A stretch of 27,094 bases of DNA from CAIJMI01 sp964448085 (GCA_964448085.1 CAYUUX010000011.1:1-27094); one strand, 5' to 3'. Numbered from the stretch's first letter, positions 1 to 8,385 are shown. Numbers and translations are program-made. The notes: generated by a model not told the origin, from the letters alone.

Positions 1-471
1 AGGCTTTCAGACAAGCTATTTTTCTATTTAATCTTATAGTGTTTGATATTTTAGGCCTTATAGTTATATCCTAGGATAAAGAAATCGATTAGTAATCGTT
101 ATTATTTAACAAAGTGTGATTTTAGCTTCAATTTTTTACTATTTTTGTTTTTAGAATGCGTGAAATTTGTCATTTTATGTTTTTAGCAAAATCTTTGTAT
201 AAGTGCTAAATTTTTTTTGAGTTGTTCATATAATCTAAAGTAAAAATTTTTTGTCAGATTTTTTCTGTATGAAATACGCGAGTCTATGGATGGCACGTCA
301 TATCGGAATTTCTTTCAGATTTAGCCTCAAAAACATAGTTCGTATCCTGCGGAAATACATTCCGGTTCATGATTTTTTTCCTTTATCTATTTGGAATCGA
401 CCATACCCGATAGCATGTGTTGAGGAAACGTATGCGTGCAAAGCGGGAATAATTCCTTTATAATATTTTTG
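1..471. other. AT-rich intergenic spacer upstream of leuS
   Basis: I see no convincing gene here. A 70-codon open frame at 251-463 has no ribosome binding site and an unremarkable composition, so I treat it as chance. The stretch is strongly AT-rich with many T-runs. It holds one terminator-like hairpin (182-218) and, at its right end, the leuS -10 box. The first 30 bases contain a weak GCTT/AAGC hairpin followed by T's, which may end a gene lying left of the window. Confidence 0.6.
182..218. terminator. Candidate intrinsic terminator in the left spacer
   Basis: A perfect 7-bp inverted repeat (TTTAGCA at 182-188, TGCTAAA at 204-210) encloses a 15-nt loop and is followed by eight T's (211-218). 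T's also precede the left arm, so it could act in either direction. The stem is AT-rich and therefore weak. It could end a gene left of the window or insulate leuS. Confidence 0.4.
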
Positions 472-472
472 A
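459..472 (+). promoter_or_regulatory. leuS -10 box abutting the start codon (leaderless)
   Basis: A perfect TATAAT (459-464) lies seven bases before the ATG at 472. That places the expected transcription start at or next to the A of the start codon, so the mRNA would be leaderless. There is no Shine-Dalgarno sequence. No good -35 is visible at the normal distance; the best is a partial TGCAAA near 437-442. Confidence 0.6.
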
Positions 473-3024
473 TGGATACACCTTCACAAAAATTTGATTA
501 CAAAACCCTTGAGGCAAAATGGCAGAAGTATTGGAAAGATACACGCCTTGATACGCCACGAATATCTGATGCTAAAAAGCCATTGTACAACCTAATGATG
601 TTTCCATATCCTTCGGCTGAAGGGCTTCATGTGGGGAACATGTATGCGTTTACCGGATCAGATATTTATGGCAGATTTATGCGTATGCAGGGCCATGATG
701 TATTTGAACCAATCGGTCTTGATGGATTTGGTATTCATAGCGAAAACTATGCGTTAAAGGTCGGGAGACATCCCAAAGAGCATGCACGACTTTCAGAGAA
801 ACACTTCTATGAACAGCTTGTGAAAATTGGTGCGATGTTTGATTGGACGCGAACTCTGGAAACATACGATCCTGCATATTACCGTTGGACACAGTGGCTA
901 TTTACGGAGATGTTCCGTCACGGGCTTGCGTATCGAGGGAAAGCGTCCGTGAATTGGTGTGGAAGCTGTAAAACAGTGTTGTCTGATGAACAGGTGATAC
1001 AAAAAACTTCCGATGGTATACAAACGGCAGTTTGTGAGCGATGCGGGAATAAAGTTGAAAAGAAATTGATGGAACAATGGTTTTTTAGAATTACCGCATA
1101 CGCGGAAAAGCTTCTTACGCATCTTCCTGCGCTTGACTGGAGTGAGAAAGTGAAGCTTGCTCAAGAAAAATGGATAGGGAAGAAAGAGGGAGTCATCATT
1201 ACTTATTCTGTTGTGACACAGGAAGGAAAGGGTATTGGTTCCATTGATTGTTTCACCACGCGACCGGATACGAATTTTGGTGCCACATTTGTTGTTCTTG
1301 CTCCGGAACATCAATATATATCGCATATATATAATTATATATCACAAGATATCAAGAAACAGATTGATGAATATAGAAAAAGCGTTCAAAAAATGTCCGA
1401 ACGGGAACGCATTGCAGAAGGGAGAAGAAAAACAGGTGTTTGTACCGGCTTATTTTGTGTGAATCCTCTTAATGGATACAAAATGCCCGTATATATCAGC
1501 GACTTTGTTCTCACACAATTCGGAACAGGAGCAGTTGTGGGTGTTCCGGGTCATGATACGCGTGATTTTGAGTTTGCACAGACCATGGGATTAGAAATAC
1601 TGCGTGTTGTTGTCGGACCAGATGGTGCAAATGGTCCGATCGAGAAAAAAGAGGATGTATATGAAGGATACGGCATGGCAATGCATTCTGGTTTTTTGGA
1701 CGGCTTGCAAAGTGCACAAGCACTGTTGGCTATTGAAAAACATTTGGAAACAAAAGGATTGGGGAAACATACGAATGCATATCACTTAAGGGATTGGATT
1801 ATCTCCAGGCAACGGTATTGGGGTGCTCCCATTCCTATGATTTTTTGTGAGTCGTGTTATGAAGCCGGCCATGGAGAACAAGAGGCCATGCCAGGCTGGT
1901 GGTCTGTGCCAAACAAAGATCTTCCGGTGTTGCTTCCAGACATAGCGGATTATAAGCCAAGGGATGATGGTGTCGGTCCGCTTGCAAAACATAAAGAGTT
2001 TTATGAAGTGTCATGTCCGCATTGTAGCAAGCATGCGCGTCGTGAAACAGATGTATGCGATACGTTTTTGGACAGTGCATGGTATTACCTTCGATATCCA
2101 TCCGTGGGAAGCGCGACAGCTGACATAGAGCCGTTTGACAAAGAGATTACTAAGAAATGGTTACCAGTATCCATGTATACCGGTGGAGCGGAGCATAGCG
2201 TGCTTCATCTTCTGTATAGTAGGTTTGTGGCGCTTGCGCTTCACGATTGGGGATTTGTGCCGTTTGAGGAGCCCTTTTCTCACTTCTTTGCGCACGGTTT
2301 AGTGATAAAAGATGGAGCTAAAATGAGTAAAAGCAAGGGAAACGTTGTGAACCCGGATATATATATAGAAAAGTATGGTGCAGACGCACTCCGTATGTAT
2401 CTTATGTTCATGGGGCCATTCGCGGATGGGGGAGATTTTCGAGATACAGGTATGGAAGGTATGCATCGCTTCATTGGACGAATTTGGCGATTGATAACCT
2501 TGAGTGCTAAGCATGATTCGTCACATGATGACGGTCATATTCACAGACTGCTTCAAAAGGCGATAGCACGCGTTACCGACGATTTGTCTAAACGCAGATA
2601 CAATACGGCAATTGCTGCGCTCATGGAGTTTGCAAACAGTGTTCAACAGGAAGACCATTCATTGTCCGTGGATGATGCAAAGGATTTGGTAAAACTTGTT
2701 GCACCATTTGCTCCCCATATGGCAGAGGAGTTGTGGTGTCAGCTGACAACAGGGGAAACAACAATTTCGGAAAACTACAGATCCGTGCATATACAGCAAT
2801 GGCCAGTGTTCGATAAAAGTCTATTAATTGATAGTTCGATACAGTTTGTTATACAAGTAAATGGTAAAGTACGGGATACCTTGTCCCTTAGTCCAAAAGA
2901 TTCGTTAGACCAAAAAAGGGTTGAGACGTTAGCAAAAGACAAAGCGTCCGTAAAAAAATATTTAACTCCGGGGGTGAAAAAAAGTATTTTTGTTCCGGGG
3001 AAACTTCTGAATTTTGTTGTGTGA
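472..3024 (+). CDS. leuS: Leucyl-tRNA synthetase
   Basis: Class I aminoacyl-tRNA synthetase that charges tRNA-Leu with leucine using ATP, in the cytoplasm. The product is 850 aa, the usual length for bacterial LeuRS. The HIGH-type motif reads HVGN (residues 53-56) after the MFPYPS segment. A Cys-rich zinc-ribbon-like element (CGSC, then CERCG) follows. The CP1 editing domain is present with TTRPDTNFGA and the TGAVVGVPGHDTRD segment, so it should clear mischarged tRNA. The KMSKS loop is intact (about 617-621), and the C-terminal FVIQVNGKVRD strand is typical. I chose ATG 472 over an in-frame GTG at 436 because 472 starts the conserved sequence and follows a perfect TATAAT by seven bases, while the GTG lies upstream of that promoter. 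It stands alone, with comEA starting about 60 bp downstream. Confidence 0.97.
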   Translation: MDTPSQKFDYKTLEAKWQKYWKDTRLDTPRISDAKKPLYNLMMFPYPSAEGLHVGNMYAFTGSDIYGRFMRMQGHDVFEPIGLDGFGIHSENYALKVGRHPKEHARLSEKHFYEQLVKIGAMFDWTRTLETYDPAYYRWTQWLFTEMFRHGLAYRGKASVNWCGSCKTVLSDEQVIQKTSDGIQTAVCERCGNKVEKKLMEQWFFRITAYAEKLLTHLPALDWSEKVKLAQEKWIGKKEGVIITYSVVTQEGKGIGSIDCFTTRPDTNFGATFVVLAPEHQYISHIYNYISQDIKKQIDEYRKSVQKMSERERIAEGRRKTGVCTGLFCVNPLNGYKMPVYISDFVLTQFGTGAVVGVPGHDTRDFEFAQTMGLEILRVVVGPDGANGPIEKKEDVYEGYGMAMHSGFLDGLQSAQALLAIEKHLETKGLGKHTNAYHLRDWIISRQRYWGAPIPMIFCESCYEAGHGEQEAMPGWWSVPNKDLPVLLPDIADYKPRDDGVGPLAKHKEFYEVSCPHCSKHARRETDVCDTFLDSAWYYLRYPSVGSATADIEPFDKEITKKWLPVSMYTGGAEHSVLHLLYSRFVALALHDWGFVPFEEPFSHFFAHGLVIKDGAKMSKSKGNVVNPDIYIEKYGADALRMYLMFMGPFADGGDFRDTGMEGMHRFIGRIWRLITLSAKHDSSHDDGHIHRLLQKAIARVTDDLSKRRYNTAIAALMEFANSVQQEDHSLSVDDAKDLVKLVAPFAPHMAEELWCQLTTGETTISENYRSVHIQQWPVFDKSLLIDSSIQFVIQVNGKVRDTLSLSPKDSLDQKRVETLAKDKASVKKYLTPGVKKSIFVPGKLLNFVV

Positions 3025-3030
3025 TTGTGT

Positions 3031-3072
3031 TTGATAGTTTTTCCTCATTGAGTTTATAGAATTTAGTATGAT
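3031..3072 (+). promoter_or_regulatory. Possible comEA promoter
   Basis: TTGATA (3031-3036) and TATAGA (3055-3060) are 18 bp apart. A second -10-like hexamer, TATGAT (3067-3072), lies 13 bp before the comEA ATG and would give a leader of only about six bases. No Shine-Dalgarno precedes comEA, which fits the near-leaderless reading. I cannot tell which -10 is used. Confidence 0.35.
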
Positions 3073-3085
3073 CTAATGGACATAT

Positions 3086-3691
3086 ATGGACGGGGAGACT
3101 CGGGAACCTCCTTTCAGCAGTGCGCTTTTCCAAGAATATCGCATTCCGTTTATTCTCCTTCTCTCTGGTGTTGTCGTGATAGCGGCGGCAGTTGTTGTAT
3201 TTGCAAAAACCATGAATACAAATGAGCCGATTCGTTTTTCCTCTGATATTGGTCAAAGCGCCTCCCAATCATCCGAAATTATGATCGATATTGGTGGAGC
3301 AGTGCAGTCGCCTGGGGTATATATGTTGCCCGTGGGGAGTAGGGTGACAGATGCAATTGTTGCTGCAGGCGGTGAATCTGCGGAAATAGATTTGGAGCGT
3401 ATGGAGGCGCAAATTAACCGCGCAAGCTTTCTTACGGATGGGATGAAAATCATCATTCCAAAGAAAGTAAATGGATTGTTGGAACAAGATAATTCATTGT
3501 ATGCTGAAGATCCCGTCATTCATATAAACACGGCATCAAGCACTCAATTGGATTTACTGCCAGGGGTGGGAGAGGTGACTGCAAAAAAAATTATTGAGGC
3601 TCGACCTTATGGATCGGTTGACGAATTGGTAACGAAACATATTATCAGTTCGTCGCTTTATGACAAGCTAAAATCGCAATTGGCATTATAG
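3086..3691 (+). CDS. comEA: ComEA-like DNA-uptake protein (TM + SLBB + helix-hairpin-helix)
   Basis: Membrane-anchored DNA receptor of the competence machinery, which binds incoming double-stranded DNA outside the membrane and passes it to ComEC. The 201-aa protein has a short cytoplasmic N-terminus, one membrane helix (about 20-40), an SLBB domain (about 66-125, with the GAVQSPGVY signature), a linker, and a C-terminal helix-hairpin-helix DNA-binding domain (about 147-200, INTASSTQLDLLPGVGEVTA). This is the standard ComEA order and length. The comEC membrane gene begins 5 bp downstream, as in the comEA-comEC operons of many bacteria. No Shine-Dalgarno is seen at the ATG. Confidence 0.93.
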   Translation: MDGETREPPFSSALFQEYRIPFILLLSGVVVIAAAVVVFAKTMNTNEPIRFSSDIGQSASQSSEIMIDIGGAVQSPGVYMLPVGSRVTDAIVAAGGESAEIDLERMEAQINRASFLTDGMKIIIPKKVNGLLEQDNSLYAEDPVIHINTASSTQLDLLPGVGEVTAKKIIEARPYGSVDELVTKHIISSSLYDKLKSQLAL

Positions 3692-3696
3692 GTATC

Positions 3697-4557
3697 ATGA
3701 CACTTTCAGATTGTACGGCGCTCATTGCCCAATTTTTGCCAGAGCCACATGCTGGGTTAGTGTCGGGAATGCTTTTCGGAGTGAAATCCACCATTTCTTC
3801 TGATTTGAAAGATGCGCTGCAGGCGACTGGGACAATCCATATTGTTGCGTTATCCGGTATGAATATCACCATTCTTGTCCGTTTGTTTTTTGGTCTGTTT
3901 TTGCACTTCGCACCCCGTTGGATTGCAACCGTGCTTACTGCTGGCGTGATTATCAGTTTTGTTGGGTTTGTTGGTCCATCGGCGAGTGTTGTTCGGGCCG
4001 CCATTATGGGCTGCATTTCGCTTTTAGCACCACTTACCGGACGAATTTCCGTGCCGCTTGTCACATGGTTTCTTGCAAGTGTTGGTATGATTTTGGTACG
4101 TCCCGAATGGATAACTGACGTATCGTATCAATTATCGGTCCTTGCGAGTCTGGGACTGATTGTATTCGGCGAAAAGCAAAAAGTCCTCCCGAATATGCCG
4201 GAAAACAATGCATATTTTGGATCTCACCCGTTTCGAGACGCCTTCCGTTCTTGGATGAAAAAAGTTTGGTTGTTTTTGAAAGAAGAGCTTGTCACAACGC
4301 TCTCCGCACAGGTTTTTACCATGCCGATTCTTGTTGTTGTGTTTGGGAGAATTTCCTTAATCGCTCCCATTGTGAATGTCTCTATCGGGTGGACGGTGCC
4401 GATCATAACCGTGTTGGGTTTGGTGATGTGTATTGTTGGAAGCGTTTGGTTTCCGTTGGGGCGTATTGTCTCATGGGTTGTCTGGATATTTGTTGAATAT
4501 CTCATTCGTGTCGTTTTGTGGATGGGATCATTTCCTTTTGCGAGCGTTGGGGTATAG
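3697..4557 (+). CDS. comEC: ComEC/Rec2 membrane channel domain, standalone
   Basis: Predicted inner-membrane channel that imports one DNA strand during natural transformation. The 286-aa protein matches only the competence domain. It opens with LPEPHAGLVSGMLFG, carries the hallmark HIVALSGMN segment (usually HilAiSG.H), then the VVRAAIM and DVSYQLSVLASLGL segments, with about seven hydrophobic helices. It lacks the N-terminal OB-fold-like domain and the C-terminal metallo-beta-lactamase domain that give typical ComEC proteins 600-800 aa. The lactamase part is a separate gene 233 bp downstream. The ATG follows the comEA stop by 5 bp without a Shine-Dalgarno, so translational coupling is likely. 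The stop lies just after PFASVGV, where intact ComEC would continue into more membrane helices. Confidence 0.88.
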   Translation: MTLSDCTALIAQFLPEPHAGLVSGMLFGVKSTISSDLKDALQATGTIHIVALSGMNITILVRLFFGLFLHFAPRWIATVLTAGVIISFVGFVGPSASVVRAAIMGCISLLAPLTGRISVPLVTWFLASVGMILVRPEWITDVSYQLSVLASLGLIVFGEKQKVLPNMPENNAYFGSHPFRDAFRSWMKKVWLFLKEELVTTLSAQVFTMPILVVVFGRISLIAPIVNVSIGWTVPIITVLGLVMCIVGSVWFPLGRIVSWVVWIFVEYLIRVVLWMGSFPFASVGV

Positions 4558-4790
4558 AGGTTTGCGGGAATTATGTATTGTCCATACGTGCTAGCTGATA
4601 AATCGAAACATCGTATATATTATCGGTTTATCCAACATATTCAAACTATATCAACGCATGGCTGAAACAATGCGGAAAAAGTAACCGTAAGGAATATAAT
4701 ATGAGATATGAAAATATAAAGGATGCGGGAATTGAACTTTGTCATTGAAAACCATAGTGCGTCAATTATTGAATCTATTTTGTGAAAACT
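4558..4790. other. Spacer between the two ComEC parts
   Basis: These 233 bp separate the channel domain from the lactamase domain. The frame of the upstream gene has a TAG at 4555-4557, stays open for about 35 more codons, then meets further stops. No conserved ComEC segment is recognisable in it. No clear promoter or terminator is seen. It may be decayed ComEC coding sequence or ordinary AT-rich spacer. Confidence 0.4.
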
Positions 4791-5699
4791 ATGTTTAAAT
4801 TAAAAACAGGATACTTCGTTTCAGGAATTATTACAGGCCTTATTCTTCTCTTCAATTTTTTTGTGCATCTTCCCGACGGAAAACTTCATGTCATTTTTTG
4901 CGATGTCGGACAAGGGGATGCCGCATATATTCAATTTCCTAAAGGCAGGGATATGCTCATCGATGCCGGTCCGGGAGGGAAATCGCCACAGGTTCTAGGA
5001 TGCCTTGCGCGGCATATGCCATTTTTTGACAGGTACATTGATGTTGTTGTCATATCTCATCCCGAAGAGGACCATATGGGGGGCGTAGAAGAAATTCTGA
5101 AACGGTATGGGATAGGAACAGTAGTGCGCAGCGCACTTAACGCGAATTCTGAACGTTATGTTGCGATTCAATCCCTACTCAAAGAAAAACATATTTCAGA
5201 GCGTATTGTTGCAGCAGGAGAAGATATCACCATCGGTTCGGTTACCCTGCATGTGTTATGGCCGCCTCGTGAAACAGCATATACAGGACAAGGCAAAGTG
5301 CTTGGCACATCACATCCAAACGACGCAAGCGTGATTATGCATCTTTCTTACGGCATGTTTGACGTGCTGTTTCCGGGGGATGCGGATAGTGGTGTTGACA
5401 CTGTTTTGACAAGCCGCCCATTTATCAACCAGGACGGATTGGAATTTTTGAAAGTACCGCATCACGGTGCAAAAACCGCAATGACGGATGCGTTTATGCG
5501 GTGGATCGGTCCGACGACACGAGCCATTATTTCTGTTGGAAGAAATACGTTTGGGCATCCTTCAAAAGAAGCGATGGATATGCTTACGGCGTACGGAATA
5601 TCCATACAGCGTACGGATCAGATGGGTGATATCGAAGTGGTAAGCGACGGACAACAATGGATTGTTCATACCGAGCGTTCGCTTCCATTATCTCGTTAA
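4791..5699 (+). CDS. ComEC-type metallo-beta-lactamase domain protein with one TM helix
   Basis: Equivalent to the C-terminal metallo-beta-lactamase domain of ComEC, proposed in that family to degrade the non-transported DNA strand. The 302-aa product starts with one hydrophobic helix (about 8-25), then LHVIFCDVGQGD, the strand that opens the ComEC lactamase domain. The metal-binding motif appears as SHPEEDH (His90, Asp94, His95), followed by an FPGDAD segment and a VPHHG segment, all expected for the family. The helix should place the domain outside the cytoplasm. An in-frame GTG lies three codons upstream (4782). No Shine-Dalgarno is visible at either start, so the exact start is uncertain. 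It probably works with the channel protein at 3697-4557. Confidence 0.9.
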   Translation: MFKLKTGYFVSGIITGLILLFNFFVHLPDGKLHVIFCDVGQGDAAYIQFPKGRDMLIDAGPGGKSPQVLGCLARHMPFFDRYIDVVVISHPEEDHMGGVEEILKRYGIGTVVRSALNANSERYVAIQSLLKEKHISERIVAAGEDITIGSVTLHVLWPPRETAYTGQGKVLGTSHPNDASVIMHLSYGMFDVLFPGDADSGVDTVLTSRPFINQDGLEFLKVPHHGAKTAMTDAFMRWIGPTTRAIISVGRNTFGHPSKEAMDMLTAYGISIQRTDQMGDIEVVSDGQQWIVHTERSLPLSR

Positions 5700-5726
5700 C
5701 GTATCTTGCGGAAGTTGACAGCGTTA

Positions 5727-5999
5727 TTATTTTATATTGTCCGGTTTTACGTTTCGTATCGCATCTTCGACTTGCTTGGGATCATGACAAGTGCAGCGTT
5801 CGAGCATTTGTTCAACGTTATGAACAAGCGTGTCCCATCGTTCTTGGGTCCATATGATTGTTCGTCCATCCGGCGTGTGTATCGGTTCCGTGTATGCAGC
5901 TTGACTCTTGAGCAAGTGCGCAAGTCCGCAAACGCCATCTTGCGGGAAGCCACATGCGGTGACGGTATGGCATGCAGGTCGTTGTTCCGGTGTATTCAT
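5727..5999 (-). CDS. Hypothetical protein, 90 aa, Cys/His-containing
   Basis: I do not recognise this protein. It is acidic to neutral and holds several Cys and His residues (CHTVTACGF near the N-terminus, a CGLAH segment, and CTCHDP near residue 70) that could bind a metal, although no standard zinc-finger spacing is present. The case for a real gene rests on its promoter: on the minus strand TTGTCA (6033-6038) and TATACT (6010-6015) are 17 bp apart and end ten bases before the ATG. It is divergent from the T-box/thrC operon, and its -35 overlaps the thrC-side -35. It converges on the lactamase gene with 27 bp between the stop codons. Confidence 0.6.
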   Translation of the reverse strand: MNTPEQRPACHTVTACGFPQDGVCGLAHLLKSQAAYTEPIHTPDGRTIIWTQERWDTLVHNVEQMLERCTCHDPKQVEDAIRNVKPDNIK

Positions 6000-6009
6000 A
6001 GATTTTGCA

Positions 6010-6059
6010 AGTATATACTATTTTTGTTCTCTTGACAAAGAATTTTTTTCTATGATAAA
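6010..6059. promoter_or_regulatory. Divergent promoters sharing one -35 region
   Basis: Minus strand: TTGTCA (6033-6038), 17 bp, TATACT (6010-6015), driving the 90-aa gene with a very short leader. Plus strand: TTGACA (6032-6037) followed by a TATGATAAA stretch (6051-6059); a GATAAA hexamer at 6054-6059 gives 16-bp spacing. The two -35 hexamers overlap almost completely, so polymerase should not occupy both at once. The plus-strand promoter would start the T-box leader near 6066. Confidence 0.55.
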
Positions 6060-6088
6060 CTATATACTTCAAAAGTGAATATATTGGC

Positions 6089-6305
6089 GTTGATGAGGAA
6101 AGGCAGCAGAGACATGATGCCCTCGAGCCTCGGAGTCAGAAATCGAAGAAATCCTACGAAGCGTTTTTGTGCAGTAGGAAAGTAGATTTCAACAATGAGT
6201 GAAATACGGAAGTATTTCTAAATAAAGGTGGCACCACGGTTGCATACCGTCCTTTTGCACTTCCATCCCTCCTTAGGGGTGGAGTTGCAAGCGGACGGTT
6301 TTTTT
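6089..6305 (+). ncRNA. T-box riboswitch (tRNA-sensing leader) ahead of thrC
   Basis: The T-box sequence AGGTGGCACCACGG (6226-6239) matches the family consensus. Upstream are three helices: a short stem I (about 6089-6146, GTTGAT pairing with ATCGA, enclosing GAGG/CCTC and GGCA/TGCC), stem II (GAAATC plus CTAC at 6148-6157, pairing to 6174-6190 with a GAAAGTA bulge) and a perfect stem III (GAAATAC/GTATTTC, 6201-6218). Downstream is a very stable terminator: ACCGTCC (6246-6252) pairs with GGACGGT (6293-6299) around an inner stem and is followed by T's. Uncharged tRNA should stabilise the antiterminator and allow readthrough. I could not settle the specifier: the stem I apical loop contains both ACA (Thr, 6112-6114) and AGA (Arg). 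Gene context favours threonine. Confidence 0.9.
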
Positions 6306-6469
6306 ATGGAAAATTTATGAAAACAGAAGCAAATATCGGTCTTTTTGTTGATCCCGGTGTGATACCCGGTTCTTTGTTTGCACTCCGACGACTCCGACGC
6401 GCCTAAGGCGCCACAATTTTCGTTTTATACCCATCGTTTTTTCGTATCAATTTTTATCAAGGAGTTTTT
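6306..6469 (+). other. Spacer between the T-box terminator and thrC
   Basis: 164 bp. It contains a GCGCC-TAA-GGCGC hairpin near 6399-6411, too far from T's to be a clear terminator, and a 29-codon open frame (ATG 6317) without a ribosome binding site that ends inside that hairpin. AAGGAG at 6461-6466 serves thrC. I see no other function. Confidence 0.4.
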
Positions 6470-7651
6470 ATGAACAAGGAGTGTTGTATGCAAACCAATT
6501 ATGACAGTCATGCCAAATATTATGAATTTAATAGTCCAGACTATCCATACGGGGAAATCAATACATTTCCCATGGTAGAAAGTGGGCAAAAGGGATTGGA
6601 TAAATGGCTGCCACTGCTGCCGATTAAAGAATTTTTAGTCCATCTGAACGGAGGGGAAGGGAATACGCCATTGGAACACTGTGTTGCGCTCGGGAATACA
6701 GTGGGCCTATCGCATCTTTTTGTTAAACATGAAGAGTGTAATCCCACCGGCTGCTTTAAGGATAGGGAAAGTGCTGTTGTCATTTCCAAAGCCATGGAAT
6801 TGGGGAAGAAAAAAGTAACCGTTTGTTCTTCCGGGAATGCTGCGGTATCAACGGCTGCGTATGCTCAAAAAGCAGGAATTAACTGTACGTGTTTCATTCC
6901 GGAAAAAACGTCGGAAGGAAAAAAACAATTGATTGCTCTGTATGGGGCAACCATTGTTGAGATCCCCGGATTTTATGAGGATGTCTATAAATATCTCGTT
7001 GACACACATCCGGATGGTTGGAATGTGACAAGTGGACAGAATATGTACAGAACAGAGGGAAATAAAACTATCGCGTATGAACTATGGGAACAGCTTCATG
7101 GTGTTCCGGATGTCATCGTCGTTCCATGCGGAAATGGTGGCTGTTTGGCGGGAATTTGGAAAGGATTTACCGAATTGCAGCAACTTGGGAAAATCAAAAC
7201 ATTGCCGCAGATGGTTGCCGTGCAGGTACACGGTGCTGCGCCACTTGCAGCGAGTTTAGAGCAGGGGAAGGCATTTGCGGTACTTGGCGACATTAACGAT
7301 TCCATCGCCGAAGGGATCGTTGCACAGGAAAGTTATTGTTCCCCGAAGGCAATTGCTGCGCTCCAAACATCGGGAGGCTATGTTGTGGAAGTGACGGATG
7401 ATGAAATAAAAGCAGCTTTAAAATCGGCGATTCAAACTGAGTCGTTTGTGCCGGAACCGACATCCGCCGCAGTGTTTGCTGCATTGCCAAAACTTTCGTG
7501 TTCCAAAGATGCGACGGTAGTTGCTATAAATACCGGATCCGGAATGAAAGTATTGACGGAAATACTTACGCTGACCGGTGAACCAAAACAAGAGATGGTC
7601 CATCACGGGGATATATTCCAGCACGTTGGGGAAGATGGGGGTGCTCTATGA
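6470..7651 (+). CDS. thrC: Threonine synthase (PLP-dependent)
   Basis: Converts O-phosphohomoserine to threonine, the last step of threonine biosynthesis. At 393 aa it has the fold type II PLP-enzyme signatures: NPTGCFKDRES with the PLP-binding Lys97, the SSGNAAVSTAAYA segment (from about residue 120) that holds the substrate, the glycine-rich PCGNGGCLAG loop (219-228) for the PLP phosphate, and NTGSGMK near the C-terminus. A related cysteate synthase or threonine dehydratase-type enzyme is possible, but overall motif order fits ThrC. Two starts are plausible: ATG 6470 (AAGGAG at 6461) and ATG 6488 (AAGGAG at 6476). I use the first. It heads an operon under T-box control, and the next gene overlaps it by ATGA. 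Confidence 0.88.
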   Translation: MNKECCMQTNYDSHAKYYEFNSPDYPYGEINTFPMVESGQKGLDKWLPLLPIKEFLVHLNGGEGNTPLEHCVALGNTVGLSHLFVKHEECNPTGCFKDRESAVVISKAMELGKKKVTVCSSGNAAVSTAAYAQKAGINCTCFIPEKTSEGKKQLIALYGATIVEIPGFYEDVYKYLVDTHPDGWNVTSGQNMYRTEGNKTIAYELWEQLHGVPDVIVVPCGNGGCLAGIWKGFTELQQLGKIKTLPQMVAVQVHGAAPLAASLEQGKAFAVLGDINDSIAEGIVAQESYCSPKAIAALQTSGGYVVEVTDDEIKAALKSAIQTESFVPEPTSAAVFAALPKLSCSKDATVVAINTGSGMKVLTEILTLTGEPKQEMVHHGDIFQHVGEDGGAL

Positions 7652-8385
7652 ACCCGGAATTTCTGGTGCAACAGGGAACAGTAGAAAAAATGACGGACCC
7701 CAGCGACCTGATGCAAGTCAAGCAGCTTGACGATTTGGCGTTTGGTGTCGGTCCGGGAATTGTCGGTATCAGTATGGAAGAGTTGGAGCATATCAGCCAG
7801 CACGGTGCGGTGTTTGCCTATACGTCACCGATGGGTATGCTTGCAGAAACGCAGGTCATTACCGAGCCAATTCCGGAACATCCTTGTCTTGAAAAAAATG
7901 AAGCATATTGCTACGGTACCGCAGTTCGCCCGGATATGCAGGATATGGGTTTAGGACAGCTCATGTACGCTCTCCAGGAACAGTGGGCAAAAGATCATAA
8001 CAAAGAGCAATTGACATTGACGGTCCGTGTTGAAAATGCAGCAAGCCTCCGCGCACGGTTGAAATTCGGATTCGTGATTACCGGCTACGATCCGACGTGT
8101 TACGGACCGTTTGAGGAAGGAGGAGCGAGGCTTTGGATGACGAAATATATTGCCCATCCCGGTGTGTTTGAACCGGAGAAGCTTGCTGCATCGATGCTAG
8201 CTCACACGTTGTCTCAAGATGTCATGGTGATTCCCGTACAGTTTGGCCTGGGGAACGATTTGGCAGCACATGCGGCGATCCAATCGTTGATTTCCGATGG
8301 GTATATCGGTGTTGGGTTATTAAAACCGTCGGAACTATCCTGTCCCAACAAGAACGGTGCGCTCATTTTCCAAAAAAACATATGA
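7648..8385 (+). CDS. GNAT-family N-acetyltransferase
   Basis: Likely transfers an acetyl group from acetyl-CoA to an amine; the substrate is unknown. The acetyl-CoA-binding motif A is visible as AVRPDMQDMGLGQLMY (Q98-x-x-G-x-G103). The motif B region is NAASLRARLKFGF (about 130-142), the classic GNAT position where a neighbouring 'old residue' helix precedes a GF pair. The remaining C-terminal ~95 residues are not assigned and make the protein longer (245 aa) than a minimal GNAT. It overlaps thrC by ATGA and is overlapped by the next gene in the same way, so the genes are co-translated. Its place between thrC and a D-Ala-D-Ala-type peptidase hints at amino-acid or cell-wall peptide metabolism, but that is only inference. 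Confidence 0.82.
   Translation: MNPEFLVQQGTVEKMTDPSDLMQVKQLDDLAFGVGPGIVGISMEELEHISQHGAVFAYTSPMGMLAETQVITEPIPEHPCLEKNEAYCYGTAVRPDMQDMGLGQLMYALQEQWAKDHNKEQLTLTVRVENAASLRARLKFGFVITGYDPTCYGPFEEGGARLWMTKYIAHPGVFEPEKLAASMLAHTLSQDVMVIPVQFGLGNDLAAHAAIQSLISDGYIGVGLLKPSELSCPNKNGALIFQKNI

Noticed and set aside
251..463. 70-codon frame upstream of leuS
   Set aside because: No ribosome binding site, ends at the leuS promoter, and reads like random sequence.
898..1326. 142-codon minus-strand frame opposite leuS
   Set aside because: Shadow of a conserved gene, with no start signals and implausible composition.
6317..6406. 29-codon open frame between the T-box and thrC as a leader peptide
   Set aside because: It has no ribosome binding site, only one Thr, and lies after the riboswitch terminator, where a leader peptide would have no clear role.
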